A stretch of 64,000 bases of DNA from positions 1-64,000 of the forward strand of contig NZ_SJZI01000002.1 of assembly GCF_004337505.1 (NCBI RefSeq). The letters are read 5' to 3'. Shown here piece by piece: positions 34,693 through 41,247 of the stretch. Position 1 is the first letter of the stretch, and every line of letters begins with the position of its first letter. The stretch is from Flaviaestuariibacter flavus (GTDB lineage: Bacteria > Bacteroidota > Bacteroidia > Chitinophagales > Chitinophagaceae). Both the position numbers and the translations under genes were made by a program. The notes under the pieces are model-generated. The model searched no databases and had not been told where the DNA came from. It saw nothing but the letters and a program-made list of their open reading frames with translations.

Positions 34693-35286
34693 ATGAAGAA
34701 AAGTGTATTTGCACTGCTCGCCCTCGCAGGTGGCATTGCTGCCCGCGCACAGGCTCCGCAGATCGGCTTTAAAGCAGGCCTCAACATCGCAACGATTTCT
34801 ACCAAGCAAGGTACGGTATCAAACAAACTCAGCGGCCATGGCGGTATCATGGTGCATGCGCACGTGTCGCCCAACTTTGCCATTCAGCCGGAACTCCTTT
34901 ACTCCGGCCAGGGAACAAAGCAACAATACCTCGGGCAGAATTTCGACTGGAACCTCAACTACCTCAATGTTCCGATCATGTTGCAGTATATGGTTGCCGA
35001 CGGCCTCCGCATTGAGGCAGGTCCGCAGGTAGGCCTGCTGCTGAGCGCCAAGGTGAAGAACGGCGGCGGTTCCACCGACATCAAGAACGACCTCAAGCAG
35101 GCCGACTTTGGCGTAGGGATCGGTTTCGGTTACGTATCGTCGATGGGCCTTGGTGCCGGCGCCCGGTACAATTTCGGTTTGACCAATATCAATAAGAACC
35201 AGGACCTCCCGATCAAAAACCAGGTAGGACAGATTTCCGTGTTCTACCTCATCGGCGGTAAAGGCACGACGCGTACACGCCGTTAA
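34693..35286 (+). CDS. Outer-membrane beta-barrel protein, PorT-like
   Basis: 197 residues. The signal peptide is MKKSVFALLALAGGIAARAQ. The pattern QIGFKAGLNIATIS, then ...VHAHVSPNFAIQPELLYSGQG and LNYLNVPIMLQY is that of the Bacteroidota PorT/outer-membrane-barrel family. The function within that broad family is mostly unknown; PorT itself acts in T9SS, but many paralogues do not. It forms a cluster with the barrels before and after it. Confidence 0.88.
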   Translation: MKKSVFALLALAGGIAARAQAPQIGFKAGLNIATISTKQGTVSNKLSGHGGIMVHAHVSPNFAIQPELLYSGQGTKQQYLGQNFDWNLNYLNVPIMLQYMVADGLRIEAGPQVGLLLSAKVKNGGGSTDIKNDLKQADFGVGIGFGYVSSMGLGAGARYNFGLTNINKNQDLPIKNQVGQISVFYLIGGKGTTRTRR

Positions 35287-35370
35287 GCACGCAGGTGTGG
35301 CAACGGCAGAGCCCTGTCACACCGCGGCCTTTTTTTTGCATACTACGGTCCAATCGAAAACTTTACCAAT

Positions 35371-36093
35371 ATGAAAAAGATCAGTTTACTTACTCTGGGT
35401 TGCATGGCAGTAGCTTCAGTAATGGCACAGGATACCCAGAGTAGCACTACCGGCACCAAGGATTTTAAACCGGTTCGCACGGAAATGGCGCGTAAGGTGC
35501 GGTTTGGCCTCCAGGGTGGCATCAACATAGCAAAGTTTGCGGTCACAGATGTGCCTGGATATGATGTCACCGGTAAGACCTCGATTTACGGTGGTGCGTT
35601 CGTGAACATCCCCATCGGCCCGCTGCGCATTCAACCGGGTGTTATGTGGAATGGCCTGGGCAGCAAGTATACCCAAACCTTTACCACTGTCGGCACCGGC
35701 GGCACAACGGTGAGCAGCACGCATGCGTTTCAACAAAACCTGAACTATATCACCGTGCCGGTGATGTTCCAGCTCATGCCCGGCCATAATGGATTCTTTA
35801 TCGAGGCAGGTCCGTACGCAAGCTTCCTCGTGAATGCGAAATATGAAGACCAGACATCCGGTGCTACGCAGCCTTCCAACTCGGATAACAAGGCTGACTT
35901 CGACAAGACCGATTTCGGTGCGATCGGTGGTATCGGTTATGAAACCCGGATCGGCTTAGGCTTTACCGCCTCCTACCTCAATGGTTTCACCAATGTGATC
36001 AAAGACGATAATGCAGCGTCCAACTCGGGCCAGAAACTGCGCAATCGTGCCTGGCGCTTCGGTCTTATTTACCACTTCGGTGCGGCCAAGTAA
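35371..36093 (+). CDS. Outer-membrane beta-barrel protein, PorT-like, paralogue
   Basis: 240 residues. The signal peptide is MKKISLLTLGCMAVASVMAQ. A variable N-terminal part precedes the barrel (RFGLQGGINIAKF, IPIGPLRIQPGVMWNGLG, LNYITVPVMFQLMPGH, FFIEAGPYASFLV). The order of motifs parallels the 34693 gene, indicating local duplication. A strong terminator follows. Confidence 0.88.
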   Translation: MKKISLLTLGCMAVASVMAQDTQSSTTGTKDFKPVRTEMARKVRFGLQGGINIAKFAVTDVPGYDVTGKTSIYGGAFVNIPIGPLRIQPGVMWNGLGSKYTQTFTTVGTGGTTVSSTHAFQQNLNYITVPVMFQLMPGHNGFFIEAGPYASFLVNAKYEDQTSGATQPSNSDNKADFDKTDFGAIGGIGYETRIGLGFTASYLNGFTNVIKDDNAASNSGQKLRNRAWRFGLIYHFGAAK

Positions 36094-36123
36094 GCTCCAC
36101 TTCAGTGTTCATTTTATCAATCA

Positions 36124-36154
36124 GAAAGACCGCCGAAAGGCGGTCTTTCATTTT
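36124..36154 (+). terminator. Intrinsic terminator after the third barrel gene
   Basis: 11-bp perfect stem (36124-36134 with 36139-36149), GAAA tetraloop. The following bases A-TTTT complete it. Confidence 0.85.
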
Positions 36155-36224
36155 ATCGGTAGGTCCTATGCCCGCCGGGCGCCCTGAAGAAAGCGGATGT
36201 CTTAAATTAGCGCAAAGTTTTGCG

Positions 36225-36752
36225 TTGAAACCCATTCTCCGATCCGAACAAATGGCGCTGACCGTGAGCCGTCTTGCCCACCAGCTGCTTGAAGATCCGG
36301 CCCTGCTGGAGCAAACGGCGCTTATCGGCATCCAGCCGAGGGGCGTGTTCCTGAGCGACCGACTCGTGCAGGAACTGCAGCGTAACGGGGCCCCCGCCTT
36401 CGACTATGGCCGGCTCGACATCACATTCTACCGCGATGATATCCGCAAGGAGCTGCACGTGCCGGCACAAACGCAGATCGATTTTTCCATAGAGGGCAAG
36501 CGGGTGGTGCTGGTGGATGATGTACTGTATACGGGGCGTACTATCCGCGCGGCGCTCGATGCGCTGATGGATTTTGGCCGCCCGGCGCGCGTGGAGCTGC
36601 TCGTGCTCATCGATCGTCGTTACACCCGTGAATTACCGGTTCAGCCCAACTACGCGGGCCGCGCCATCGATTCTATCGTGTCGCAGAAAGTAAAGGTGCT
36701 CTGGAAAGAGCGCGATGGCCGTGATGAAGTGATCCTCCTGGACCAGGAATAG
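36225..36752 (+). CDS. pyrR: PyrR-type bifunctional regulator / uracil phosphoribosyltransferase
   Basis: 175 residues from a TTG at 36225 (LKPILRSEQMALTVSRL), which restores the usual PyrR N-terminus; an ATG nine codons later would cut it. The PRPP-binding motif is VVLVDDVLYTGRTIRAAL (about 94-111). IGIQPRGVFLSDRL sits near 32. PyrR binds pyr mRNA with UMP to attenuate transcription, and has weak UPRTase activity. It lies directly upstream of pyrB, consistent with control of the pyrimidine genes. Confidence 0.92.
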   Translation: MKPILRSEQMALTVSRLAHQLLEDPALLEQTALIGIQPRGVFLSDRLVQELQRNGAPAFDYGRLDITFYRDDIRKELHVPAQTQIDFSIEGKRVVLVDDVLYTGRTIRAALDALMDFGRPARVELLVLIDRRYTRELPVQPNYAGRAIDSIVSQKVKVLWKERDGRDEVILLDQE

Positions 36753-36769
36753 AAGACGGGCAGTAATAA

Positions 36770-36790
36770 ATCAGATATCAGACTTCCCAC
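36770..36790. repeat. Heptamer repeat in the pyrR-pyrB gap
   Basis: Two clear 7-bp units, atcagat and atcagac, plus a decayed third. They are preceded by aataa as in the 37810 array, so the two share a word. Confidence 0.55.
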
Positions 36791-36795
36791 ATCAT

Positions 36796-36803
36796 TAAAT
36801 TTG
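36796..36803 (+). promoter_or_regulatory. Putative -7 box TAAATTTG for pyrB
   Basis: Exact TAnnTTTG, 7 nt before the pyrB ATG. It lies downstream of the heptamer remnants and suggests pyrB has its own near-leaderless promoter. Confidence 0.5.
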
Positions 36804-36810
36804 CCTTTTA

Positions 36811-37737
36811 ATGGCACTTTCCACCCGACACCTTCTGGGCATCAAAGAGCTGCTCCCTTCGGATATCGCAACCATTCTCGAAACAGCGGCCCAATTCAAA
36901 GAGGTGCTGCAGCGACCCATTAAAAAAGTTCCCTCGCTCCGCGACGTTACGATCGTCAACCTGTTTTACGAAAACTCTACCCGCACCCGCATTTCCTTTG
37001 AGCTTGCGGAAAAGCGGCTGTCGGCCGACACCATCAACTTCAGCGCTTCGGGTTCTTCGGTGTCAAAAGGAGAGACCCTGCTCGACACTGTAAACAATAT
37101 CCTGTCGATGAAGGTCGATATGGTGGTGATGCGGCACAGCGCCAGCGGTGCGCCGCATTTTTTGGCGAAGCACATTCCCGCGGCCATTATCAATGCCGGT
37201 GACGGGATCAACGAGCACCCGACCCAGGCCTTGCTGGATGCTTTTTCGATCCGGGAGAAGCTCGGCACGCTTGAAGGCGTTCGCGTTGCCATTATCGGCG
37301 ACATCCTGCACAGCCGCGTGGCCCAAAGCAACATTCACCTGTTGCAGAAAATGGGAGCGGAGGTGATCGTGTGCGGCCCACCCACGCTCATCCCGCGCTA
37401 CCTTACGGAGGCTTTCGGGGTGCGGGTTGAATACAGCGTAGAAAAGGCCCTGGCCTGGTGCGATGTGGCCAATGTGCTGCGGATCCAGCTGGAGCGACAA
37501 AATCAGGTGCTTTTTTCCTCCCTGCGCGAATACAACCTCGCCTATGGCATCACGCGCCGCCGGCTCGACGCACTGGCAAAGCCGATTACGATCATGCACC
37601 CCGGCCCGATCAACCGGGGCGTGGAGCTCGACTCCGACGTGGCCGACGGCCCGCATTCACTCGTGCTGCAGCAGGTAGAAAACGGCGTTGCCGTCCGGAT
37701 GGCCGTTCTTTACCTCCTCGCCAATCGAAACGGATGA
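36811..37737 (+). CDS. pyrB: Aspartate carbamoyltransferase, catalytic subunit
   Basis: 308 residues. Carbamoyl-phosphate site: YENSTRTRISFELAEKRL (about 52-69). Aspartate domain: HPTQALLDAFSI (about 133) and HPGPINRGVEL (about 264). It makes carbamoyl-aspartate, the committed step of UMP synthesis, as a cytoplasmic trimer. No pyrI regulatory gene is adjacent, so control is probably through PyrR. Confidence 0.97.
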   Translation: MALSTRHLLGIKELLPSDIATILETAAQFKEVLQRPIKKVPSLRDVTIVNLFYENSTRTRISFELAEKRLSADTINFSASGSSVSKGETLLDTVNNILSMKVDMVVMRHSASGAPHFLAKHIPAAIINAGDGINEHPTQALLDAFSIREKLGTLEGVRVAIIGDILHSRVAQSNIHLLQKMGAEVIVCGPPTLIPRYLTEAFGVRVEYSVEKALAWCDVANVLRIQLERQNQVLFSSLREYNLAYGITRRRLDALAKPITIMHPGPINRGVELDSDVADGPHSLVLQQVENGVAVRMAVLYLLANRNG

Positions 37738-37809
37738 CGGCCGGCGCGGTGGTTTGCGCTTTACTGGTAGGTTCCTGTGAAGCGATAAAGGCAACGACAC
37801 TTAAAATAA

Positions 37810-37837
37810 ATCAGACATCAGCGATCAGACATCGTAA
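37810..37837. repeat. Heptamer tandem array, four units, before coaD
   Basis: atcagac, atcagcg, atcagac, atcgtaa in strict register, 12 nt before the coaD ATG. The word is the reverse complement of the 47419-47446 array (gatgtct units). Confidence 0.85.
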
Positions 37838-37849
37838 AATTCTCTTCCC

Positions 37850-38323
37850 ATGCGTATCGGCTTTTTCCCGGGCACTTTCGACCCGGTGACCCTCGGGCAT
37901 ATCGACATCGTCAACCGCGCCCTGCCGCTGTTCGACAAGCTGTATATCGGTATCGGCGTCAACGCCAATAAACAACCGATGTTCCCGGCGGAACAGCGCC
38001 GCGAATGGTTCCGGGGGATCTTCTCCGGCGTTCCGAAGGTGGAAGCCGTCGTTTACGAAGGGCTTACGGTGGACTGCTGCAAGCTGGTGGGGGCTAACTA
38101 TATCGTCCGGGGCATCCGCTACGTATCGGATTTTGAATACGAAAAAGCGATCGCCGATATGAACCGCACGATCGACGGCGGCATCGAAACGATCTTCCTG
38201 ACCTGCCTGCCGCAATACACTTCGGTAGCGTCTACCCTGGTGCGCGATGTGCTGCGCTACGGGGGCGATATTTCGCGTTTCGTACCCGAAGTGGTGCTAC
38301 GGAGCATCCACGCCGCGACCTGA
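37850..38323 (+). CDS. coaD: Phosphopantetheine adenylyltransferase
   Basis: 157 residues. The nucleotidyltransferase motif GTFDPVTLGHIDIV is at residues 8-21. The second motif, usually ISSTLVR, reads VASTLVRD. It adenylates 4'-phosphopantetheine in CoA synthesis as a cytoplasmic hexamer. Its last 27 nt overlap the end of the opposing Nudix gene. Confidence 0.97.
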   Translation: MRIGFFPGTFDPVTLGHIDIVNRALPLFDKLYIGIGVNANKQPMFPAEQRREWFRGIFSGVPKVEAVVYEGLTVDCCKLVGANYIVRGIRYVSDFEYEKAIADMNRTIDGGIETIFLTCLPQYTSVASTLVRDVLRYGGDISRFVPEVVLRSIHAAT

Positions 38324-38950
38324 GTTATATGCGTCGAAAACGCGTCGTATCGACCGGAACATTTCATCCCGGTAGGCCGCAAGTCCGCCTGGATCAAGCC
38401 ATATGCAATCGGTAATGTCTTCCTCCGTCTGCGGCTTTAAGGGGCCATCGTAGGCCGTACGCATCAAAAACCAATGATTCTCTTTCAGCACCTCCTTTCC
38501 TTTGTGCATATAGGTGTGATAGGTTACAACCAGCGGGCCGACGAGCGACAGCGGGTTTACACCGGTTTCTTCTTCCACCTCGCGCAAGGCTGCGTCGGCG
38601 GGTGATTCACCTTCGTCCAGTTTCCCTTTAGGAAGGTCCCAGTGCTCGAGGCGCCGGATCAGGAGCAGCTGGCCCGATTGATTTTCAACCAGGCCGCCGC
38701 CGGTTTGCAACCGCACCGGGAACAGTGTGTCGAAAAGGTAGTCCCAATCGGTTTTCCACCCAAGCTGCACGCGGAAGTTTCCGGTCGCCCGTGCCCCGAA
38801 AGAATCAAGGGCCGCACGCAGCTCACCGGTGTTGTTTACCTGCACGATCTCCGGATCGCCGGCCGGTGTTTCGCCGGTTTTCTGAGGGTTGCCTGGCTCC
38901 TGGAAGGGCAGCAGAAAGACCGAATGCCCGGTGTAATCGATAATGCGCAT
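38297..38950 (-). CDS. Nudix hydrolase
   Basis: 217 residues from the ATG at 38950 (MRIIDYTGHSVFLLPF). The Nudix box GKLDEGESPADAALREVEEETG follows the GX5EX7REUXEEXGU pattern (about residues 122-144; the stretch is longer than quoted elsewhere, so only its key residues G, E, REV.EE.G matter). An N-terminal extension of about 90 residues precedes the Nudix fold. Substrate unknown. The gene diverges from pyrE, a pairing common in the phylum. A long upstream open frame is rejected because the -7 box lies within it. Confidence 0.9.
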   Translation of the reverse strand: MRIIDYTGHSVFLLPFQEPGNPQKTGETPAGDPEIVQVNNTGELRAALDSFGARATGNFRVQLGWKTDWDYLFDTLFPVRLQTGGGLVENQSGQLLLIRRLEHWDLPKGKLDEGESPADAALREVEEETGVNPLSLVGPLVVTYHTYMHKGKEVLKENHWFLMRTAYDGPLKPQTEEDITDCIWLDPGGLAAYRDEMFRSIRRVFDAYNSGRGVDAP

Positions 38951-38953
38951 GTA

Positions 38954-38961
38954 CAAATGTA
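38954..38961 (-). promoter_or_regulatory. Putative -7 box TACATTTG for the Nudix gene
   Basis: Reverse-strand TACATTTG (TAnnTTTG), 3 nt from the Nudix ATG, which predicts a leaderless mRNA. Confidence 0.5.
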
Positions 38962-38985
38962 GGGTCGGGAAAATTGCATTCCGCC

Positions 38986-38993
38986 TACCTTCG
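38986..38993 (+). promoter_or_regulatory. Putative -7 box TACCTTCG for pyrE
   Basis: Seven of eight positions fit TAnnTTTG, 4 nt before the pyrE ATG. Both divergent promoters therefore share a 47-bp gap. Confidence 0.4.
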
Positions 38994-38997
38994 CGGC

Positions 38998-39633
38998 ATG
39001 ACCGACGCACACGTGACCGCCGAAAAACTGCTCCAGTCCGGGGCCGTGAAACTGAGTCCCTCGGCACCCTTTACCTGGGCCAGCGGCTGGAAGAGCCCGA
39101 TTTACTGCGACAACCGCCGCGTGCTGTCGCAGCCGTTTATCCGCGATTATATCAAGAGCGAGCTCTGCAACCTGGTATTCGAGCGTTTCCCGGACGCGGA
39201 GGCGATTGCCGGTGTTGCAACGGCGGGCATCGCCTGGGGCGCCCTGGTGGCCGACCAGCTGAAGCTTCCCTTCCTCTATGTGCGTCCGAAGCCGAAAGAG
39301 CACGGGATGGGCAACCAGATCGAAGGCAGTTATACGGAAGGACAGCAGGTAGTAGTGCTCGAGGACCTCGTGTCGACGGGCAAGAGCTCGCTGCAGGTGG
39401 TGGAAGTATTGCGTGCGGCGGGGCTCGTGGTAAACGGTATGGCCGCCATTTTTCAATATGGCTTTTCCGAGGGTACCCGCAGGTTTGACGAAGCCGGCGT
39501 GCCGCTTTGCACCCTTACCGACTACGAGCACCTGATCGCCCTCGCGGTGCAGAAGGGGCAGGTTGCGGCAGAGGAGCAGTCGGTTTTGTTAAAATGGCGC
39601 GAAGACCCGGCAAGCTGGACCGGTGTGGCTTAA
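38998..39633 (+). CDS. pyrE: Orotate phosphoribosyltransferase
   Basis: 211 residues from the ATG at 38998 (MTDAHVTAEKLLQSGAVKL). The PRPP loop is VVVLEDLVSTGKSSLQV near residues 117-133, and FTWASGWKSPIYCDNRR is the N-terminal substrate region. It joins orotate to PRPP to give OMP in the cytoplasm. An upstream TTG in frame is less likely because of the -7 box placement. Confidence 0.95.
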   Translation: MTDAHVTAEKLLQSGAVKLSPSAPFTWASGWKSPIYCDNRRVLSQPFIRDYIKSELCNLVFERFPDAEAIAGVATAGIAWGALVADQLKLPFLYVRPKPKEHGMGNQIEGSYTEGQQVVVLEDLVSTGKSSLQVVEVLRAAGLVVNGMAAIFQYGFSEGTRRFDEAGVPLCTLTDYEHLIALAVQKGQVAAEEQSVLLKWREDPASWTGVA

Positions 39634-39659
39634 ATTGTTATCAAATTCAAACCCCGATA

Positions 39660-40004
39660 ATGAAGAAACTTCTTTTCCTGCTGCTTGTGCTTGCCGGCCT
39701 GAATGCATCGGCGCAAACAAAGGCGCTGCAGACCGTGACGATCAAGCTGCCCACGGTGCAATGCGAAATGGCCAAGGGGCAGATTGAAACCTACCTCAAG
39801 CGCTATGACGGCGTCAACAGTGTCGTAGTAAATGTGAAGAAAAAGGAAGTTGTCGTGAAATACCTGGTCGACCGCGTTTCCGATGAGGATATCAAGGCGG
39901 CAATCGCTAATGTCGGTTATGATGCCAACGAGGTGACAGCCGAGCCTGATGCGGTGAAGCGCCTCCCGGCCTGCTGCCGGAAAACGGCGACCGCCCAGAA
40001 CTAA
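39660..40004 (+). CDS. Secreted HMA-like (heavy-metal-associated fold) protein
   Basis: 114 residues. The signal peptide is MKKLLFLLLVLAGLNASAQ. A ferredoxin-like HMA fold follows (VTIKLPTVQCEMAKGQIET, VNSVVVNVKKKEVVVKYL, DEDIKAAIANVGYDAN). The metal motif CxxC is degenerate: only one Cys (QCEMAK) remains, while a CC pair sits near the end (LPACCRK). It may bind metal by a different Cys set, or may have lost binding. It converges with the LEA-like gene, sharing a hairpin. Confidence 0.85.
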   Translation: MKKLLFLLLVLAGLNASAQTKALQTVTIKLPTVQCEMAKGQIETYLKRYDGVNSVVVNVKKKEVVVKYLVDRVSDEDIKAAIANVGYDANEVTAEPDAVKRLPACCRKTATAQN

Positions 40005-40024
40005 GTTTTGATCCCATAAAGAAA

Positions 40025-40504
40025 TCAACGTCCCGCTCCGGCGGGATTTTTTATTAGGTCCATGCTGATCGTTTGCCGGCCCACATAACGGATGGGCTTT
40101 GTGACAAATACCCCTACTTTCCCCACCTTCACCGTACCCTCAGCCCGAAGCGTTACCGTCTTGCCCAGCAGTTTGGGTAAATCGAATTGCAGGGCTTTAG
40201 CCACCGGAATCCGTCCTTCGAGGGGGATGGAAAACTCGGCGGTTTTATTGACCGTCACTTCTGCCGGCTGGGTGAATTTGCCCAAAAAGATCGTATCCAC
40301 ATAAACATCAATACCTGCCTCTTTGACAGATACGCCAAAGTTGTTGGGGTTGTAATAGGTGGCGGCAAAGCCGACTACTGATTCTTCGAAACCCAATTTA
40401 CGGACCCCGAATTCGTCGACCCTGCGGAATTCGGGGTCTTTGATTTTGGTGCAGCTACCAAGGGCGCAGGCGAGGAGCAGGCAAAGGGGTATGGCGATTC
40501 GCAT
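40025..40504 (-). CDS. LEA type 2 family lipoprotein
   Basis: 159 residues. The lipobox is LLLACALGSC (Cys18). The domain is LEA14/WHy-like: GFEESVVGFAATYYNPNNFG, VSVKEAGIDVYVDTIFLGKF, then FSIPLEGRIPVAKALQF. Family members are thought to protect or organise envelope components; the bacterial role is unproven. The last codons contain the terminator hairpin of the opposing HMA gene. Confidence 0.88.
   Translation of the reverse strand: MRIAIPLCLLLACALGSCTKIKDPEFRRVDEFGVRKLGFEESVVGFAATYYNPNNFGVSVKEAGIDVYVDTIFLGKFTQPAEVTVNKTAEFSIPLEGRIPVAKALQFDLPKLLGKTVTLRAEGTVKVGKVGVFVTKPIRYVGRQTISMDLIKNPAGAGR
40031..40052 (+). terminator. Terminator of the HMA-like gene, embedded in LEA coding sequence
   Basis: 6-bp GC stem (40031-40036 with 40041-40046), 4-nt loop, T6. 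It lies within the final codons of the opposing gene. Confidence 0.7.
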
Positions 40505-41247
40505 GGATACCTTCCGGCAAATACAATGCTAAGCAGGCGGCAGAGCCCGGTTATCCACAGCTAATTTCGTTAGCAAGTTCCTAGATGGTCCTTCCATACA
40601 ACATGCTATTTTATTTAGTATTTATAATACTACCTAATCAATATAAAATGATTACATAATGGTTATTTACTCAAATAAAATATAAGTAAAACTGCGCCGA
40701 TCTTTGATTTGTCAGCCTGGTCGGGAATAATATTTAAACAAAATTTGACGACAGTTAGATATCTACTTCATTTACAGTTACTTATATGAAATATCTATAA
40801 AAAATAATAGAATAACTTGAATTCGACGACTTTATGCGCGGATGAGATATCCACAATCCTTGATTTTGCAGGTTTTTTGGTCGACGCGGGGTGTCCGGCC
40901 TCGAACAGATCGATTGCCGTAATTTGCCGCTGAATGCCCTTTACCGGGATCGGCGCTCGACCAGCCCGCCGACCTGATCCGGAGTTGGCCAGAGATCCGG
41001 ACCCCTCCGCATGGGAAACAGGAAGGGAAAAGGGTTGATGTCAAAGTGGCATAAAGACAGTAAAACAACCTGCCCGTTAAACCCCGAGGCGGCCGCTCCT
41101 TCTAAGCGATCATATTCCTGGATACGGCCGGGATTACCGATCATCCCAAACCCTTCTGAATTAGCCCCTTAGGCAGATCCAGCGGATGAGCACACGGTGT
41201 CTTTGTCGTAACTTGGGCTTTTATTTCCCACACTACTGTCCGGATAA
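40505..41247. other. 743-bp intergenic region, AT-rich left half, possible DnaA-box-like sites
   Basis: No convincing gene. From about 40590 to 40830 the sequence is markedly AT-rich, unlike the rest of the window. TTATCCACA at 40551-40559 is a perfect DnaA-box consensus and ATATCCACA at 40847-40855 a one-mismatch copy; they bracket the AT-rich segment. The right half (40860-41200) is GC-rich and holds short open frames on the minus strand that look spurious. It may be a promoter region for the giant gene downstream, a transcribed RNA, or an origin-like element. Confidence 0.4.

Noticed and set aside
40941-41144. 67-codon minus-strand frame in the large intergenic gap
   Set aside because: The start reads plausibly (MIGNPGRIQEY) but the remainder shows no domain, and no promoter or terminator supports it.
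41101-41200. Structured RNA in the right half of the 743-bp gap
   Set aside because: Some complementary words are visible, but I could not build a convincing conserved fold by eye.
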